Origin: CACIIZ01 sp045565285
GTDB lineage: Bacteria > Pseudomonadota > Alphaproteobacteria > Rhodobacterales > Rhodobacteraceae
NCBI GenBank assembly: GCA_045565285.1
Contig: JBJLFR010000035.1
Span: forward strand, 1 to 64,000
Direction: 5' to 3'
DNA length: 64,000 bases
Both the position numbers and the translations under genes were made by a program. The notes beneath the pieces were generated by a model. That model was not told the DNA's origin and searched no databases. It saw only the letters and a program-made list of their open reading frames with translations. How positions within the stretch are numbered: position 1 is the stretch's first letter; each line of letters opens with the position of its first letter. Shown here piece after piece: positions 17,163-25,898 of this stretch.

Positions 17163-19062
17163 TATCTTTTAATTTTAACTCAATAAAAGTTGGCCTACCG
17201 TGATTACATTGATTCGAATATGGAGTTTCTTCCATAGTCCTTAATAAAACTGACATTTCAGTAACTGTTAACTTTCTTCCTGATCTAACTGAACCATGAC
17301 AAGCAATTCTAGACAATACTTTTTCTAATTTTTCTTCAGCGACTGAAATATTGTTATATTCTAAAAGTTCATCAGCTAAATCGTTTAGAAAAAAGGAACC
17401 GTTCACTTGACCCAAAATTTCAGGTAATGATCGTAAACAAATTGATTTTTTTCCAAATGGTTCTAATATTATACCTAAGTTTTCAAATTCATTATTAAAT
17501 TCTAAGAGGATTGATGAACGTTCTTCACCAAGCTCAACTATTTCAGGTATTAATAATGCTTGTGAAGCAATGGATTTATTTTTCAAAAACTTTTTAAGTT
17601 TTTCATAAATAATTCTCTCATGTGCTGCATGTTGATCAATTATTATCATACCATTAGAAGTTTGTGAAATTATATAATTTTCATGAATATGAGCAACTGG
17701 GGCACCTAAAGGTAACCCTATTTCGTGATGTTGCTTATAATTATATTCATTATTTTCACTTCTTGAAGATAATTCATCTTGATAATTTCTTGAAGAAACT
17801 TCATTTAATAAAAACTCTGAATCATTATTTATATTTCCTACACTTCTCTTGTTAATTGGGTGAGGAAAACTACCACTGAAACCAATTTTTTTATTTTTAA
17901 CTATATCATTATGACTGATATTTTTTTTAAACGCTTGCATCATCCCTTCAGAAACAGCAGAAGAAGTTTTTGTATTAAAATTTGCAATAGTCGATTTAAT
18001 AATTGAGATAATTGAGTTTTTTATATAGTTCAAATTTTGAAATCTAACTTCTGTTTTAGCAGGATGCACATTTGCATCAACTGTTTCGGGCAGACAATTA
18101 ATAAAAATAACTATAACTGGGTATCTACCCTTCATTATAAAATCAGAATAACCTACTCTAATTGCACTTGTAAGGTTTTTGTCCCAAACTGGTCTTCCGT
18201 TAACAAAAAAGTATTGGTGTGCTAAGGTACTTCTTGAAAATGTAGGCAAAGAAATAAATCCTTCTATTAAGAGATCTTCATTGGATAAAACTATGGGTAA
18301 AAGATTTTGAAATATATCATTACCTAATACCTGACTTACTCTCAATGAGTATTTATTTACATCATTAACCGAAATATTATTAGAATTTTCATTTTTGAAT
18401 GATATTCCCTTGTAATTAGCTATCGATTTATTTGAACCACTTGATGATATCTCACGTAAAGAAAAACTAATATTAGGGTTTATCAGGGATAACCTTTTAA
18501 AAATATCTAAAATTGCTTGTTGTTCAATTTTGTCAGATTTAAGAAATTTTAATCTGGCAGGTGTTTTGTAAAATAAATCACGTACCTCTATGGATGTACC
18601 AAGATTTAATGAAGTAGGTATTAATTTCCCAATATTATCATATTCAACAAAAATTTCCCATGCATCTTCGGACTTACTTATTTTGGATTTTATATTTAAT
18701 CTACCGGAAGCACCAATAGAAGGTAAGGCTTCTCCTCTAAACCCATAAGTATTTACATTTGAAATTTCATTATCGATCAGTTTAGATGTTGCATGCCTAC
18801 AGACTGCAATAGGTAACTCTTCTCTTGGAATACCCCAACCATTATCTTTTACCTGAATAATGGACTTACCACCTTGAGAAACTAAAATTTCTACAGAAGT
18901 GGCTCCTGCATCAACAGAGTTTTCTACTAATTCTTTTACTATTGCGGCAGGTCTCTCAATAACTTCACCAGCAGCAATCTGGTTAGCTATTTTTTCATCT
19001 AGCTTAACTATTGGTCTTTGATTAGACTTTTTATTCAATATGTTGTTAATAGTTTTATTCAT
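17137..19062 (-). CDS. mutL: DNA mismatch repair protein MutL (endonuclease type)
   Basis: A 641-residue GHKL ATPase that links mismatch recognition by MutS to strand incision. The ATPase domain shows ELVENSVDAGAT, KDNGWGIP, TYGFRGEALPSIG and TSIEVRDLFYKTPARLKFLK. A low-complexity linker occupies about residues 350-450. The C-terminal domain carries the metal-dependent endonuclease motif DQHAAHERIIYE, then ACHGSVRSGRKL and QCNHGRPTF, the Cys/His blocks of the same active site. This is the nicking MutL found in bacteria without MutH. It lies downstream of lspA and overlaps rmuC. Confidence 0.94.
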   Translation of the reverse strand: MNKTINNILNKKSNQRPIVKLDEKIANQIAAGEVIERPAAIVKELVENSVDAGATSVEILVSQGGKSIIQVKDNGWGIPREELPIAVCRHATSKLIDNEISNVNTYGFRGEALPSIGASGRLNIKSKISKSEDAWEIFVEYDNIGKLIPTSLNLGTSIEVRDLFYKTPARLKFLKSDKIEQQAILDIFKRLSLINPNISFSLREISSSGSNKSIANYKGISFKNENSNNISVNDVNKYSLRVSQVLGNDIFQNLLPIVLSNEDLLIEGFISLPTFSRSTLAHQYFFVNGRPVWDKNLTSAIRVGYSDFIMKGRYPVIVIFINCLPETVDANVHPAKTEVRFQNLNYIKNSIISIIKSTIANFNTKTSSAVSEGMMQAFKKNISHNDIVKNKKIGFSGSFPHPINKRSVGNINNDSEFLLNEVSSRNYQDELSSRSENNEYNYKQHHEIGLPLGAPVAHIHENYIISQTSNGMIIIDQHAAHERIIYEKLKKFLKNKSIASQALLIPEIVELGEERSSILLEFNNEFENLGIILEPFGKKSICLRSLPEILGQVNGSFFLNDLADELLEYNNISVAEEKLEKVLSRIACHGSVRSGRKLTVTEMSVLLRTMEETPYSNQCNHGRPTFIELKLKDIEKLFNRN

Positions 19063-19128
19063 ATTACTATATATAGCATCTAAGAAACGATTCTGCCAAT
19101 ACTGAAAGAATGCTAAGATTTAGCTAAG

Positions 19129-19647
19129 TTATCGATTTTGATTTTTAGAGTTTGGAAAAAAAATAATACCAACAACTCCAAAAAAAATAGATATATCAGC
19201 AATATTAAATGAATAAGGATTATATATACCACAACAAGTAATATTTAGAAAATCAGCTACTGCTCCATAAATAATTCTGTCTACTACGTTTCCTAATGCT
19301 CCACCGATAATTGCAGAGGATAAAATCAATAACAAAATATTGTTTTGTTTAATTGCCCAGAAAAAGATACCAATACAAATTAGTATTGAAATAACAATTA
19401 AAATAATTCTCATTATTTCGGAACTATTTGCAAATAAACCAAAATTTATGCCATCGTTCCATGCCATTCTAAAGTTGATAAAACCTGAAATGACAGTGAT
19501 GCTCAACCTATCGGATAAGTTTAAAATATGAACCACAAAATATTTGGTTAACTGATCCAAAATAAAAATAAAGGATGAAATAATTACAATTATCATAACT
19601 TGGTTAATTTTTTTATCATTATCAAAGTATTTTTTTATGTTTTTCAT
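19129..19647 (-). CDS. lspA: Lipoprotein signal peptidase II
   Basis: A 172-residue inner-membrane aspartyl protease that removes the signal peptide of diacylated prolipoproteins. Four transmembrane helices are visible. The two catalytic Asp residues lie in GALGNVVDRIIYGAVADFLN, and the upstream AWNDGINFGLFA block matches the family NxGxxFG motif. Several predicted lipoproteins in this window are its likely substrates. The ileS gene often found upstream is replaced by tRNA-Ser on the opposite strand. Confidence 0.93.
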   Translation of the reverse strand: MKNIKKYFDNDKKINQVMIIVIISSFIFILDQLTKYFVVHILNLSDRLSITVISGFINFRMAWNDGINFGLFANSSEIMRIILIVISILICIGIFFWAIKQNNILLLILSSAIIGGALGNVVDRIIYGAVADFLNITCCGIYNPYSFNIADISIFFGVVGIIFFPNSKNQNR

Positions 19648-19714
19648 AAAAATTTAATCCCCCTTTGGTAAAATTTTCTTGATAATATTCCATCCTCATT
19701 ATACACGAGTAAGT

Positions 19715-19804
19715 GGACAGGTGGCCGAGTGGTTGAAGGCGCTCCCCTGCTAAGGGAGTAGAGGGGCAACCCTCTCGTGGGTTCGAATCCCATCCTGTCC
19801 GCCA
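19715..19804 (+). tRNA. tRNA-Ser (anticodon GCU)
   Basis: Complete class II tRNA of 90 bases with encoded CCA. The acceptor stem GGACAGG pairs with CCTGTCC. The anticodon stem CTCCC/GGGAG encloses a loop with GCT anticodon. A long variable arm (GAGGGG...CCTCTC) and T loop GTTCGAATC are clear. The opposite strand carries a spurious 76-codon frame typical of this tRNA. Confidence 0.97.
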
Positions 19805-19818
19805 ATTTTCTTAATTTA

Positions 19819-19838
19819 TTTTTTATAATTATAAAAAA
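19819..19838. terminator. AT-only palindrome between convergent transcripts
   Basis: A perfect 20-base palindrome, six T, ATAATTAT, six A, lies between the tRNA-Ser gene and the 3' end of the opposing hydrolase gene. With its flanking T and A runs it could act as a weak two-way terminator. It has no G or C in the stem, so it may be mere AT richness. Confidence 0.35.
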
Positions 19839-19857
19839 CTCTAAATAGAAGCCTATC

Positions 19858-20637
19858 TCACATATTAAGATCATTTTTTTTAATCCATTTCAAAATATAA
19901 TCAAAAATAACACTAAATTCTTTTCCTTCCATTATATAATGAGAAAAATTTTTAAATATTATTAATTCAGATTTTTCTTGAAGTTTTTTCTTTAATTTTT
20001 TTGAAATTTGTACTGGAGTAATTCTATCTCTACCTGCACCAATTATAAGAGTTGGACACTTAATTCCTTCTTCATTAATTTTAGTTGGGGAAGGTGAAAA
20101 AAAAAATGGGAATCCTATTTCACATAGTGCACGCCCTGATTCAGCAGAACAACTATTATTAAAAATATTTAATGCCTGAGCTCGTCCAAAATCATGAAAA
20201 ACACCATAAAAAGCAGATGAAAAATTTGGAGGTACTGGGTTACTCCAAAATTTCCATCTAAACAAATTACGAAAAAATATTTTTAAAACACTAAAAGTTA
20301 TAGCATTAATTCCTTTAGGAGCGGCTGGAGTGATAAATATCCCTAATTTACCATAACCTCTAGAACATAAAATCAGAGCAATAAGTCCACCCATGGAATG
20401 TCCAATAATGATCGGTTTTTGTTTAAGTTTTTTTATGATTTTCTCAATATCAGAAACATAATCAAAAATGCTAGTATTCCCTAGTTCTGTAGATCCTATA
20501 TGACCTAACTTATGATGTCTAAGTGTAGGTTTTACTACTTTATTTCCTAACTTTTGAAATGCATTTTCAAAATTCTTCCACTCATTTCCAACACTATTTG
20601 CACCATGCAATAGTAATATAGTCTGATTCTTTATCAT
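19858..20637 (-). CDS. Alpha/beta hydrolase
   Basis: A 259-residue alpha/beta-hydrolase of lipase/esterase type. Visible elements are LLLHGANSVGNEW (oxyanion region), IIGHSMGGLIAL with the nucleophilic Ser, IIGAGRDRITPVQ with the likely acid residue, and FSHYIMEG with the likely catalytic His. There is no signal peptide, so it is probably cytoplasmic. Substrate is unknown. It lies 29 bp downstream of the YjbQ gene on the same strand. Confidence 0.85.
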   Translation of the reverse strand: MIKNQTILLLHGANSVGNEWKNFENAFQKLGNKVVKPTLRHHKLGHIGSTELGNTSIFDYVSDIEKIIKKLKQKPIIIGHSMGGLIALILCSRGYGKLGIFITPAAPKGINAITFSVLKIFFRNLFRWKFWSNPVPPNFSSAFYGVFHDFGRAQALNIFNNSCSAESGRALCEIGFPFFFSPSPTKINEEGIKCPTLIIGAGRDRITPVQISKKLKKKLQEKSELIIFKNFSHYIMEGKEFSVIFDYILKWIKKNDLNM

Positions 20638-20666
20638 AATATCTTTATACCCCTAAATATTTCACA

Positions 20667-21089
20667 TTATTCTCCAAAAATATGACAAAAAATAGATCTT
20701 ATATGACTATTAGTTCTATGTTCAAACAAATATATCCCCTGCCATGTACCCAATTTTAAAGAATTTCCAATTACACTTAGAGATAAATTAGTATTTGTTA
20801 ATGCAGTTTTAATGTGGGCTGGCATATCGTCCTTACCCTCTAATGTATGCAAATATAAATTTTCATTCATGGGTGCTAAATTGTTAAAAAAATTTTCTAA
20901 ATCAATTAATACATCTTTTGACGCATTTTCTTGAATTATTAGTGATGCACTAGTATGGAGGATAGATAGATTAATTATCCCATTTATGATCTTTGAATCT
21001 TTAACGAAATTTTCAATTTTTTTTGAAATATCGATAAGTTTTTGTCCTTTTGTATCCACTTTTAATTCTGAAAAACTTTGTATCATCAT
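20667..21089 (-). CDS. YjbQ/UPF0047 family protein
   Basis: A 140-residue protein with the complete UPF0047 pattern: INLSILHTSASLIIQENASKDV, then YLHTLEGKDDMPAHIKTALTN, then LGTWQGIYLFEHR and a short C-terminal strand. Conserved His residues form a metal-binding site. Members can show weak thiamine-phosphate synthase activity in vitro, but the physiological role is unclear. It probably forms a two-gene transcript with the hydrolase downstream. Confidence 0.9.
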   Translation of the reverse strand: MMIQSFSELKVDTKGQKLIDISKKIENFVKDSKIINGIINLSILHTSASLIIQENASKDVLIDLENFFNNLAPMNENLYLHTLEGKDDMPAHIKTALTNTNLSLSVIGNSLKLGTWQGIYLFEHRTNSHIRSIFCHIFGE

Positions 21090-21280
21090 TTAATTACTTG
21101 AGATATGTAAGGAACAATAATTTGAATTTTTTTATATTTTTATTTTATAATTAATAACTGTTTTACAAAAGATTATACTTTTTTACTGCAAAAAATATAT
21201 ATCAGAATGTAATGATTTTCTTATGTTCAATATCTTATAGAATTTTAAAATTATTTTTAAATAAAAATAAAAATAACAAA

Positions 21281-22597
21281 TTATCCAGGTTGTTTTCTTC
21301 CTAATACTATAAAACCAATAATAAAAAACAATACCGCAGTTACCATACCTGCTCTTTCCCCCAAAGTACTGTCACCCTGTCCAAATAAATAATAGGATAA
21401 ATTATCAATCATGGTACTTTGAGTTGCCCACAATACAATAGTTGCATAAACCATAGGACCTAAAAAAGAGGTTATTTTACCAGCTAGCATATAAAAGCCA
21501 AATATTTGAGCTCTATGTTCTGCAGGTGCCAAATGGGAAACTAATGATCGGCTTGCAGATTGAACTGGACCAATAAAAATTCCTGTAATTAATCCAAAAA
21601 TCCAAAAATAGGTAGCTGTTGGAGAAATTAAGACGCAAAACCCAAAGATAATTAAAAAAATTAGAGAAATTCTAATTGTATTAAAAGATCCTAACTTATC
21701 ATCAAACCAACCACCAATTAATGCTCCTACGCCACAAGTAAAATTAACTGCAATAGCAAATAAAAGAACATCTTGAGTGCTAAAATTAAATACTTTGGCT
21801 GCAAATATTCCTGCAAAAGCAAAAACAACGGTAAGTCCATCTACATAAAACATACGAGCAATAAGAAATTTTCTAAGACCAGGTATTTTACCTATTTCTT
21901 TCCAACCAGTTTTAATAATTTCCCACGATTTAGTAAGATTTGATGCAGCTACTCCCTCTTTTACAAAAAAGAATAATGGCAAACTAAATATTAATAACCA
22001 AAGTCCAGCTAAAATTTGAGTTGCTCTTATATGCTCAGAATTATCCTTATCCAAACCAAAAGGTGCTTTTTCAGGCATTATAAAAAAAGCTAATGCAATC
22101 ACTAACGCTATTATTGCACCAAAGTAACCAACAGCCCAACCAATACCAGAAATTCTACCCATATTCTTTTTTGAGGCTACTGAAGGTAATAAAGCATTAT
22201 AAAATACAAACATTAGTTCATTAGCTAAAATGGAAAAAAAAGAAAATATCAAAGCAAACCAAATAAAAGAATTATTTGGTTCAACTTTCCACAAAAGAAT
22301 ATTTGCTATTACCCCAATAAAAACTAATATACCTAGAAAGAACTTTCTTCTTGCACGAGTGTCTGCCAATCCTCCGAGAATAGGGCCCAAAAAAGCAACC
22401 ACTAGAGCTGCTAATCCAGTAGTATATCCCCAATATGATGTACCATTTTCTGGAGCAACAACACTAGCAAAATAAACTGCAAATATAAAAGTAGCATGCA
22501 TTGCTCCAACAGCAGAATTTCCTACATCAAATAAGGAATATGATGCTTTGGCTAGCCAACCACCCTCTTTTTCTATGTTATTTACATCTTCAGACAT
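21281..22597 (-). CDS. UMF1-type MFS transporter (Atg22-like)
   Basis: A 438-residue major facilitator with about twelve predicted membrane helices. It has the UMF1/Atg22 hallmarks: SLFDVGNSAVGAMHATFIFAV near the N-terminus, GPILGGLADTRARRKFF as the cytoplasmic loop motif, an extended central loop around residues 195-235, and GPVQSASRSLVSHLAPAEHRAQIFGF in the second half. Yeast Atg22 exports amino acids from the vacuole. Bacterial members have no defined substrate. It stands alone, with about 190 bp of AT-rich spacer on its 3' side in which I saw nothing specific. Confidence 0.86.
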   Translation of the reverse strand: MSEDVNNIEKEGGWLAKASYSLFDVGNSAVGAMHATFIFAVYFASVVAPENGTSYWGYTTGLAALVVAFLGPILGGLADTRARRKFFLGILVFIGVIANILLWKVEPNNSFIWFALIFSFFSILANELMFVFYNALLPSVASKKNMGRISGIGWAVGYFGAIIALVIALAFFIMPEKAPFGLDKDNSEHIRATQILAGLWLLIFSLPLFFFVKEGVAASNLTKSWEIIKTGWKEIGKIPGLRKFLIARMFYVDGLTVVFAFAGIFAAKVFNFSTQDVLLFAIAVNFTCGVGALIGGWFDDKLGSFNTIRISLIFLIIFGFCVLISPTATYFWIFGLITGIFIGPVQSASRSLVSHLAPAEHRAQIFGFYMLAGKITSFLGPMVYATIVLWATQSTMIDNLSYYLFGQGDSTLGERAGMVTAVLFFIIGFIVLGRKQPG

Positions 22598-22694
22598 TTG
22601 GTATTTTAAAATTATTAAAAAAAATTATAATTTTAAACATACACTTTAGTATATAATAAAATCAAATTTAATTTAATAAATTGGGCAAATAAAT

Positions 22695-23141
22695 CTAATT
22701 GATAAAAAAATTCATATTAGAAATACCCCTAATTTCTTCTAAAACCATTGCAGTTGTACTCTGCATTTTAACATTAACATCATTAGGAATAAGTTCATAG
22801 ACTCCACCTTTATATACGTCATAACCAGTAGCTAATAAACCACCAATTAATGCACTCCCTACAGCTCCAACAGCACCTAGACCGCTGGGTGCTGAATTTA
22901 CTTTAACTATCTCAGTAGTAAAACCTTGCTTTGATATTGTTACTTCAAATGACTTATTTCTAGGTAATTTTATTTTACAAGGAGTAATAGCACAAGAAAA
23001 ACCATGACTAGTCTTAACAGTTGCTCCACTTGGTATGCTTGAAAATTTTACTATCTGTTCAGTGCCTTGTTGCGAAGTTGCACAACTTAAAATAAAAAAA
23101 AGTAATGGAATAAACAGTAATATTTTTATTTTACAATTCAT
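22695..23141 (-). CDS. PEGA-domain lipoprotein
   Basis: A 148-residue protein with a lipoprotein signal, MNCKIKILLFIPLLFFILSC (Cys20 in LSCA). A PEGA-like beta domain follows with VKFSSIPSGATVKTSHG, CKIKLPRNKSFEVTISKQGF and TTEIVKV. A Gly/Ala-rich stretch around residues 85-110 (GLGAVGAVGSALIGGLLATGY) could be a membrane-associated helix or glycine-zipper. PEGA modules are surface or periplasmic binding domains; no activity is predicted. Functional partners are not evident from the neighbours. Confidence 0.8.
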   Translation of the reverse strand: MNCKIKILLFIPLLFFILSCATSQQGTEQIVKFSSIPSGATVKTSHGFSCAITPCKIKLPRNKSFEVTISKQGFTTEIVKVNSAPSGLGAVGAVGSALIGGLLATGYDVYKGGVYELIPNDVNVKMQSTTAMVLEEIRGISNMNFFIN

Positions 23142-23331
23142 ATTAATCTCAAAAATAATTATCAGTGATTAAGTTGCAAAACTTGTTCCAAATTTAAATT
23201 AAAAAATAATTTTTTTTAAATTTACAAACTAGCACATATCTTGCAATAAATTCTTAATTTTGAATTCTATTATATAGTAATTATTAATTATTGTTTTAAA
23301 TAAATATATTTTTGTTGGTACATATCTCAAA

Positions 23332-25032
23332 ATGAAAAAAAAATTATTGTCCAAAATTAGAAACAAAAATAATAATACTTTTTTGTTTTTTGCATTGACC
23401 ACTTTAGCTGCATGTAACAGTGATAGCAAAAAAATATTAGGTTTGGCTGGGAATGCAGCATCAGAAGGCCTAGAAAAACTTTTCGAAGAATCTCCCTCCG
23501 TTAATTCAAATTATACTATTAGTACTGATACACCAGATAATTCAAAAGGTGATGGGACAACTAGTCTTCCTATTCAAGTTAGTGGATCAGTTAATGCAAG
23601 TCCCATTATTAGTGGTTATCCTTTACTAGATTTTACATTCAATTCAAACGGAAAGATAGATTTTACAAATATCTCCGATGTAAAAAATATAGCTATTAGC
23701 AATTCATCTGCTGCTGTAAGCTTAAAAAACCTTTCAAATGATCTTGAAAAAATTTATGTAACAGGGACACAAAGTGGAGATTGGAATATTGGGTATAAAC
23801 CTAATAGTTTTGGAACTCTTTATTTTGAATGGACTAACAATACTGGCATTTCTGTAGATCTTACCTCATTGACAATAAATGAAGCTGGGCAATTTCTATT
23901 TAAAAATATAGGCAATGAAACCATTACAATTCCAACATTTAATTTAGATCCTGATGACACCCAAAGAATAGAAATTGGAAATGATAATGATGGAGATATA
24001 ATAATTGGTGCTGCAGCAAATATAACAGGGTCTCAAGGACTCAAAACAATTTCATTAAAGACATTCAATGATGGAGATATTACTCTGGGCACACCTGGAA
24101 CTTCAGGACTTGCAGACCTGCAAAATATTACTTCAATTGCTCTTATTGCATCAAAGAATGGAAATATTACACTAGGAGATTTGGGAACAAACACAAGTAT
24201 TAACAAAATCTCTTCCTTTTCGTTAACAACAGAGGGGGGAACAATAAACATAGGTAACATTAAAGCAAAAAAAATAGATAGCTTTAATGCCTCAGGTAAT
24301 GAATTTTCATTTATTAATATAGGAAATATAGAAATTAGCGAAGCTATAGATCTTATCACAATTAGTGGTGATACAAGCATTACATTGGGTAATTTTACAG
24401 GAGATGGGACAGTAAAGTTAGATTCAAGCAATATGACAAAAACAGGTATTAACTTGAATTTTTCTGCTCTAAAAGGAAGTGTTGATATTACTTCTACTAA
24501 TAAAGATGATACAATATCATTAGGCGTTGAAGCTGGTAAGGTAATAAGTGGTGGTGGTGATGACATCATTACAGTCGTAGCTAATGCAACTGGTAATTCA
24601 GATATTACCACTGGAGATGGAATTGATATAGTAACCCTTTCTTCTCTAGCAGGCATTGATATTGTAAAACCTGGAGGGACAAGTGTAAATATCAATAACA
24701 AAACTGCCAATACACATGCTGCAATTCTATCAGATAAAATTATAAATTTTGACCCCAATTCGGATAAAATAGGATTTGGTTCAGTTACTGCATCTGATAG
24801 CAATTTTCTTTCTGAAACAGGTGCAAACTCATTTTCTGCTGCTCTGACAAAGGCGAACACAGCAATGACATCAGGAAAGGTATATTATTTTTCATACAAT
24901 GTAGCTACTGCTACAGATGGTTTTGGATTGCTTTTTAGTGATACTAATGGTGATGGATCTAGTGATATATTCCTAACCATAACAGGAATAACCACAGATG
25001 TTATTTCTTATGAAAATTTAATTATAGCCTAG
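23332..25032 (+). CDS. Secreted beta-roll/adhesin-like protein with lipobox and RTX-like C-terminus
   Basis: A 566-residue protein I cannot name. The first 28 residues are rich in Lys, Arg and Asn, then FLFFALTTLAAC gives a lipobox at Cys28. Residues 80-430 are dominated by short beta repeats of the form GDITLG, GNITLGDLG, TINIGNI and SITLGNF, which suggest a beta helix or roll. Residues 400-440 hold a degenerate calcium-binding stretch (GGGDDIITV, TTGDGIDIVTL). The last 95 residues resemble the C-terminal domain of type I secreted S-layer and RTX proteins and include DTNGDGSSD, an EF-hand-like loop. No Shine-Dalgarno precedes the ATG. Its stop is shared with the opposing gene inside CTAG. 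Confidence 0.7.
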   Translation: MKKKLLSKIRNKNNNTFLFFALTTLAACNSDSKKILGLAGNAASEGLEKLFEESPSVNSNYTISTDTPDNSKGDGTTSLPIQVSGSVNASPIISGYPLLDFTFNSNGKIDFTNISDVKNIAISNSSAAVSLKNLSNDLEKIYVTGTQSGDWNIGYKPNSFGTLYFEWTNNTGISVDLTSLTINEAGQFLFKNIGNETITIPTFNLDPDDTQRIEIGNDNDGDIIIGAAANITGSQGLKTISLKTFNDGDITLGTPGTSGLADLQNITSIALIASKNGNITLGDLGTNTSINKISSFSLTTEGGTINIGNIKAKKIDSFNASGNEFSFINIGNIEISEAIDLITISGDTSITLGNFTGDGTVKLDSSNMTKTGINLNFSALKGSVDITSTNKDDTISLGVEAGKVISGGGDDIITVVANATGNSDITTGDGIDIVTLSSLAGIDIVKPGGTSVNINNKTANTHAAILSDKIINFDPNSDKIGFGSVTASDSNFLSETGANSFSAALTKANTAMTSGKVYYFSYNVATATDGFGLLFSDTNGDGSSDIFLTITGITTDVISYENLIIA

Positions 25033-25784
25033 AAAAAATTCACATAAGTATAAATTAATCCCATCAATATAGGTTGGTGTGTTAAATAGACTAAAAGGGA
25101 ATTTCTTCCCATCCAAAAAAAAGTTTTAATTAATATTGAATTTCCCCTTGTCTTAAAAAATAAAAATTTATTAATCCTAATTTCTTCTCCCCTTTTTCTA
25201 AAAACAATCTTTGAAAAACCAAGACCAAAGATATAGGCACTTGACCAAGGAATAAATCCATAAAAATCTACCGAACCTGTTGAGCCTGAATATAGTCCTG
25301 TCCACGCTAAGTATTTTGGTTCATAAAATTCAGATATTAAATAAGGTTCAAAAATAATAATTAATAAACCTAAAAAGATAATTAAGGCTGAAGGTATTCT
25401 ATAAATTAAAATCCCTAGTAATGTACAAGCAGATAATAAATGTAATATTCCGAAGAAAACAAAAGTATTCGAGTCTGCTATATAAGTTCCTAAAGATACT
25501 ATTAAGGCTGCTGAAATAAGTATTAAAAATCTTTTGAAAAATTTTCTAAAATTTATACCACCATATGAAAAAAACCAAAAACTGAACCCAGAAAGAAATA
25601 AAAAACTACTGCCAATTGAAACTGCAAAAATTTTCCACCAACCAGAATTAATTATAACTGGGTCGACTATATAAAAAAAACCTAAATCCCATGCAAAATG
25701 ATATATTATCATTGCTAGCACAGCAATCGCTCTAAGACCATCTATAAACTGACTTCTATTTATTGAACTCATACTTCTCTCCAA
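25029..25784 (-). CDS. DUF1624 membrane protein (HGSNAT-like acyltransferase)
   Basis: A 251-residue polytopic membrane protein with about seven helices. It starts RSQFIDGLRAIAVLAMIIYHFAWDLGFF, the DUF1624 signature with the conserved His in the first helix, and ends with WMGRNSLLVYLTHQPIL, the second conserved block. The family is related to lysosomal heparan-alpha-glucosaminide N-acetyltransferase, so acyl transfer to a sugar across the inner membrane is plausible. Adjacency to the nonulosonic acid cluster makes surface-sugar modification an attractive but unproven role. Confidence 0.78.
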   Translation of the reverse strand: MERSMSSINRSQFIDGLRAIAVLAMIIYHFAWDLGFFYIVDPVIINSGWWKIFAVSIGSSFLFLSGFSFWFFSYGGINFRKFFKRFLILISAALIVSLGTYIADSNTFVFFGILHLLSACTLLGILIYRIPSALIIFLGLLIIIFEPYLISEFYEPKYLAWTGLYSGSTGSVDFYGFIPWSSAYIFGLGFSKIVFRKRGEEIRINKFLFFKTRGNSILIKTFFWMGRNSLLVYLTHQPILMGLIYTYVNFF

Positions 25785-25898
25785 AAAAGTGGATTTTCTA
25801 GCTGTATAAAATACAAATTTAAATTATAATAAACAAAAGTTTAAATTTTAAAAGAAAAAGACATATAACCTAAATAAGTAATGAATTTTTGATTTATA

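Noticed and set aside
19644..19874. 76-codon frame on the reverse strand over tRNA-Ser
   Set aside because: Its central part is the antisense translation of the tRNA-Ser gene, a well-known spurious protein.
24033..24860. 275-codon frame antisense to the lipobox beta-roll protein
   Set aside because: No ribosome binding site or recognisable domain; it is the hydrophobic mirror of a repetitive Gly/Asp/Thr-rich frame, while the + strand has a lipobox and RTX-like end.
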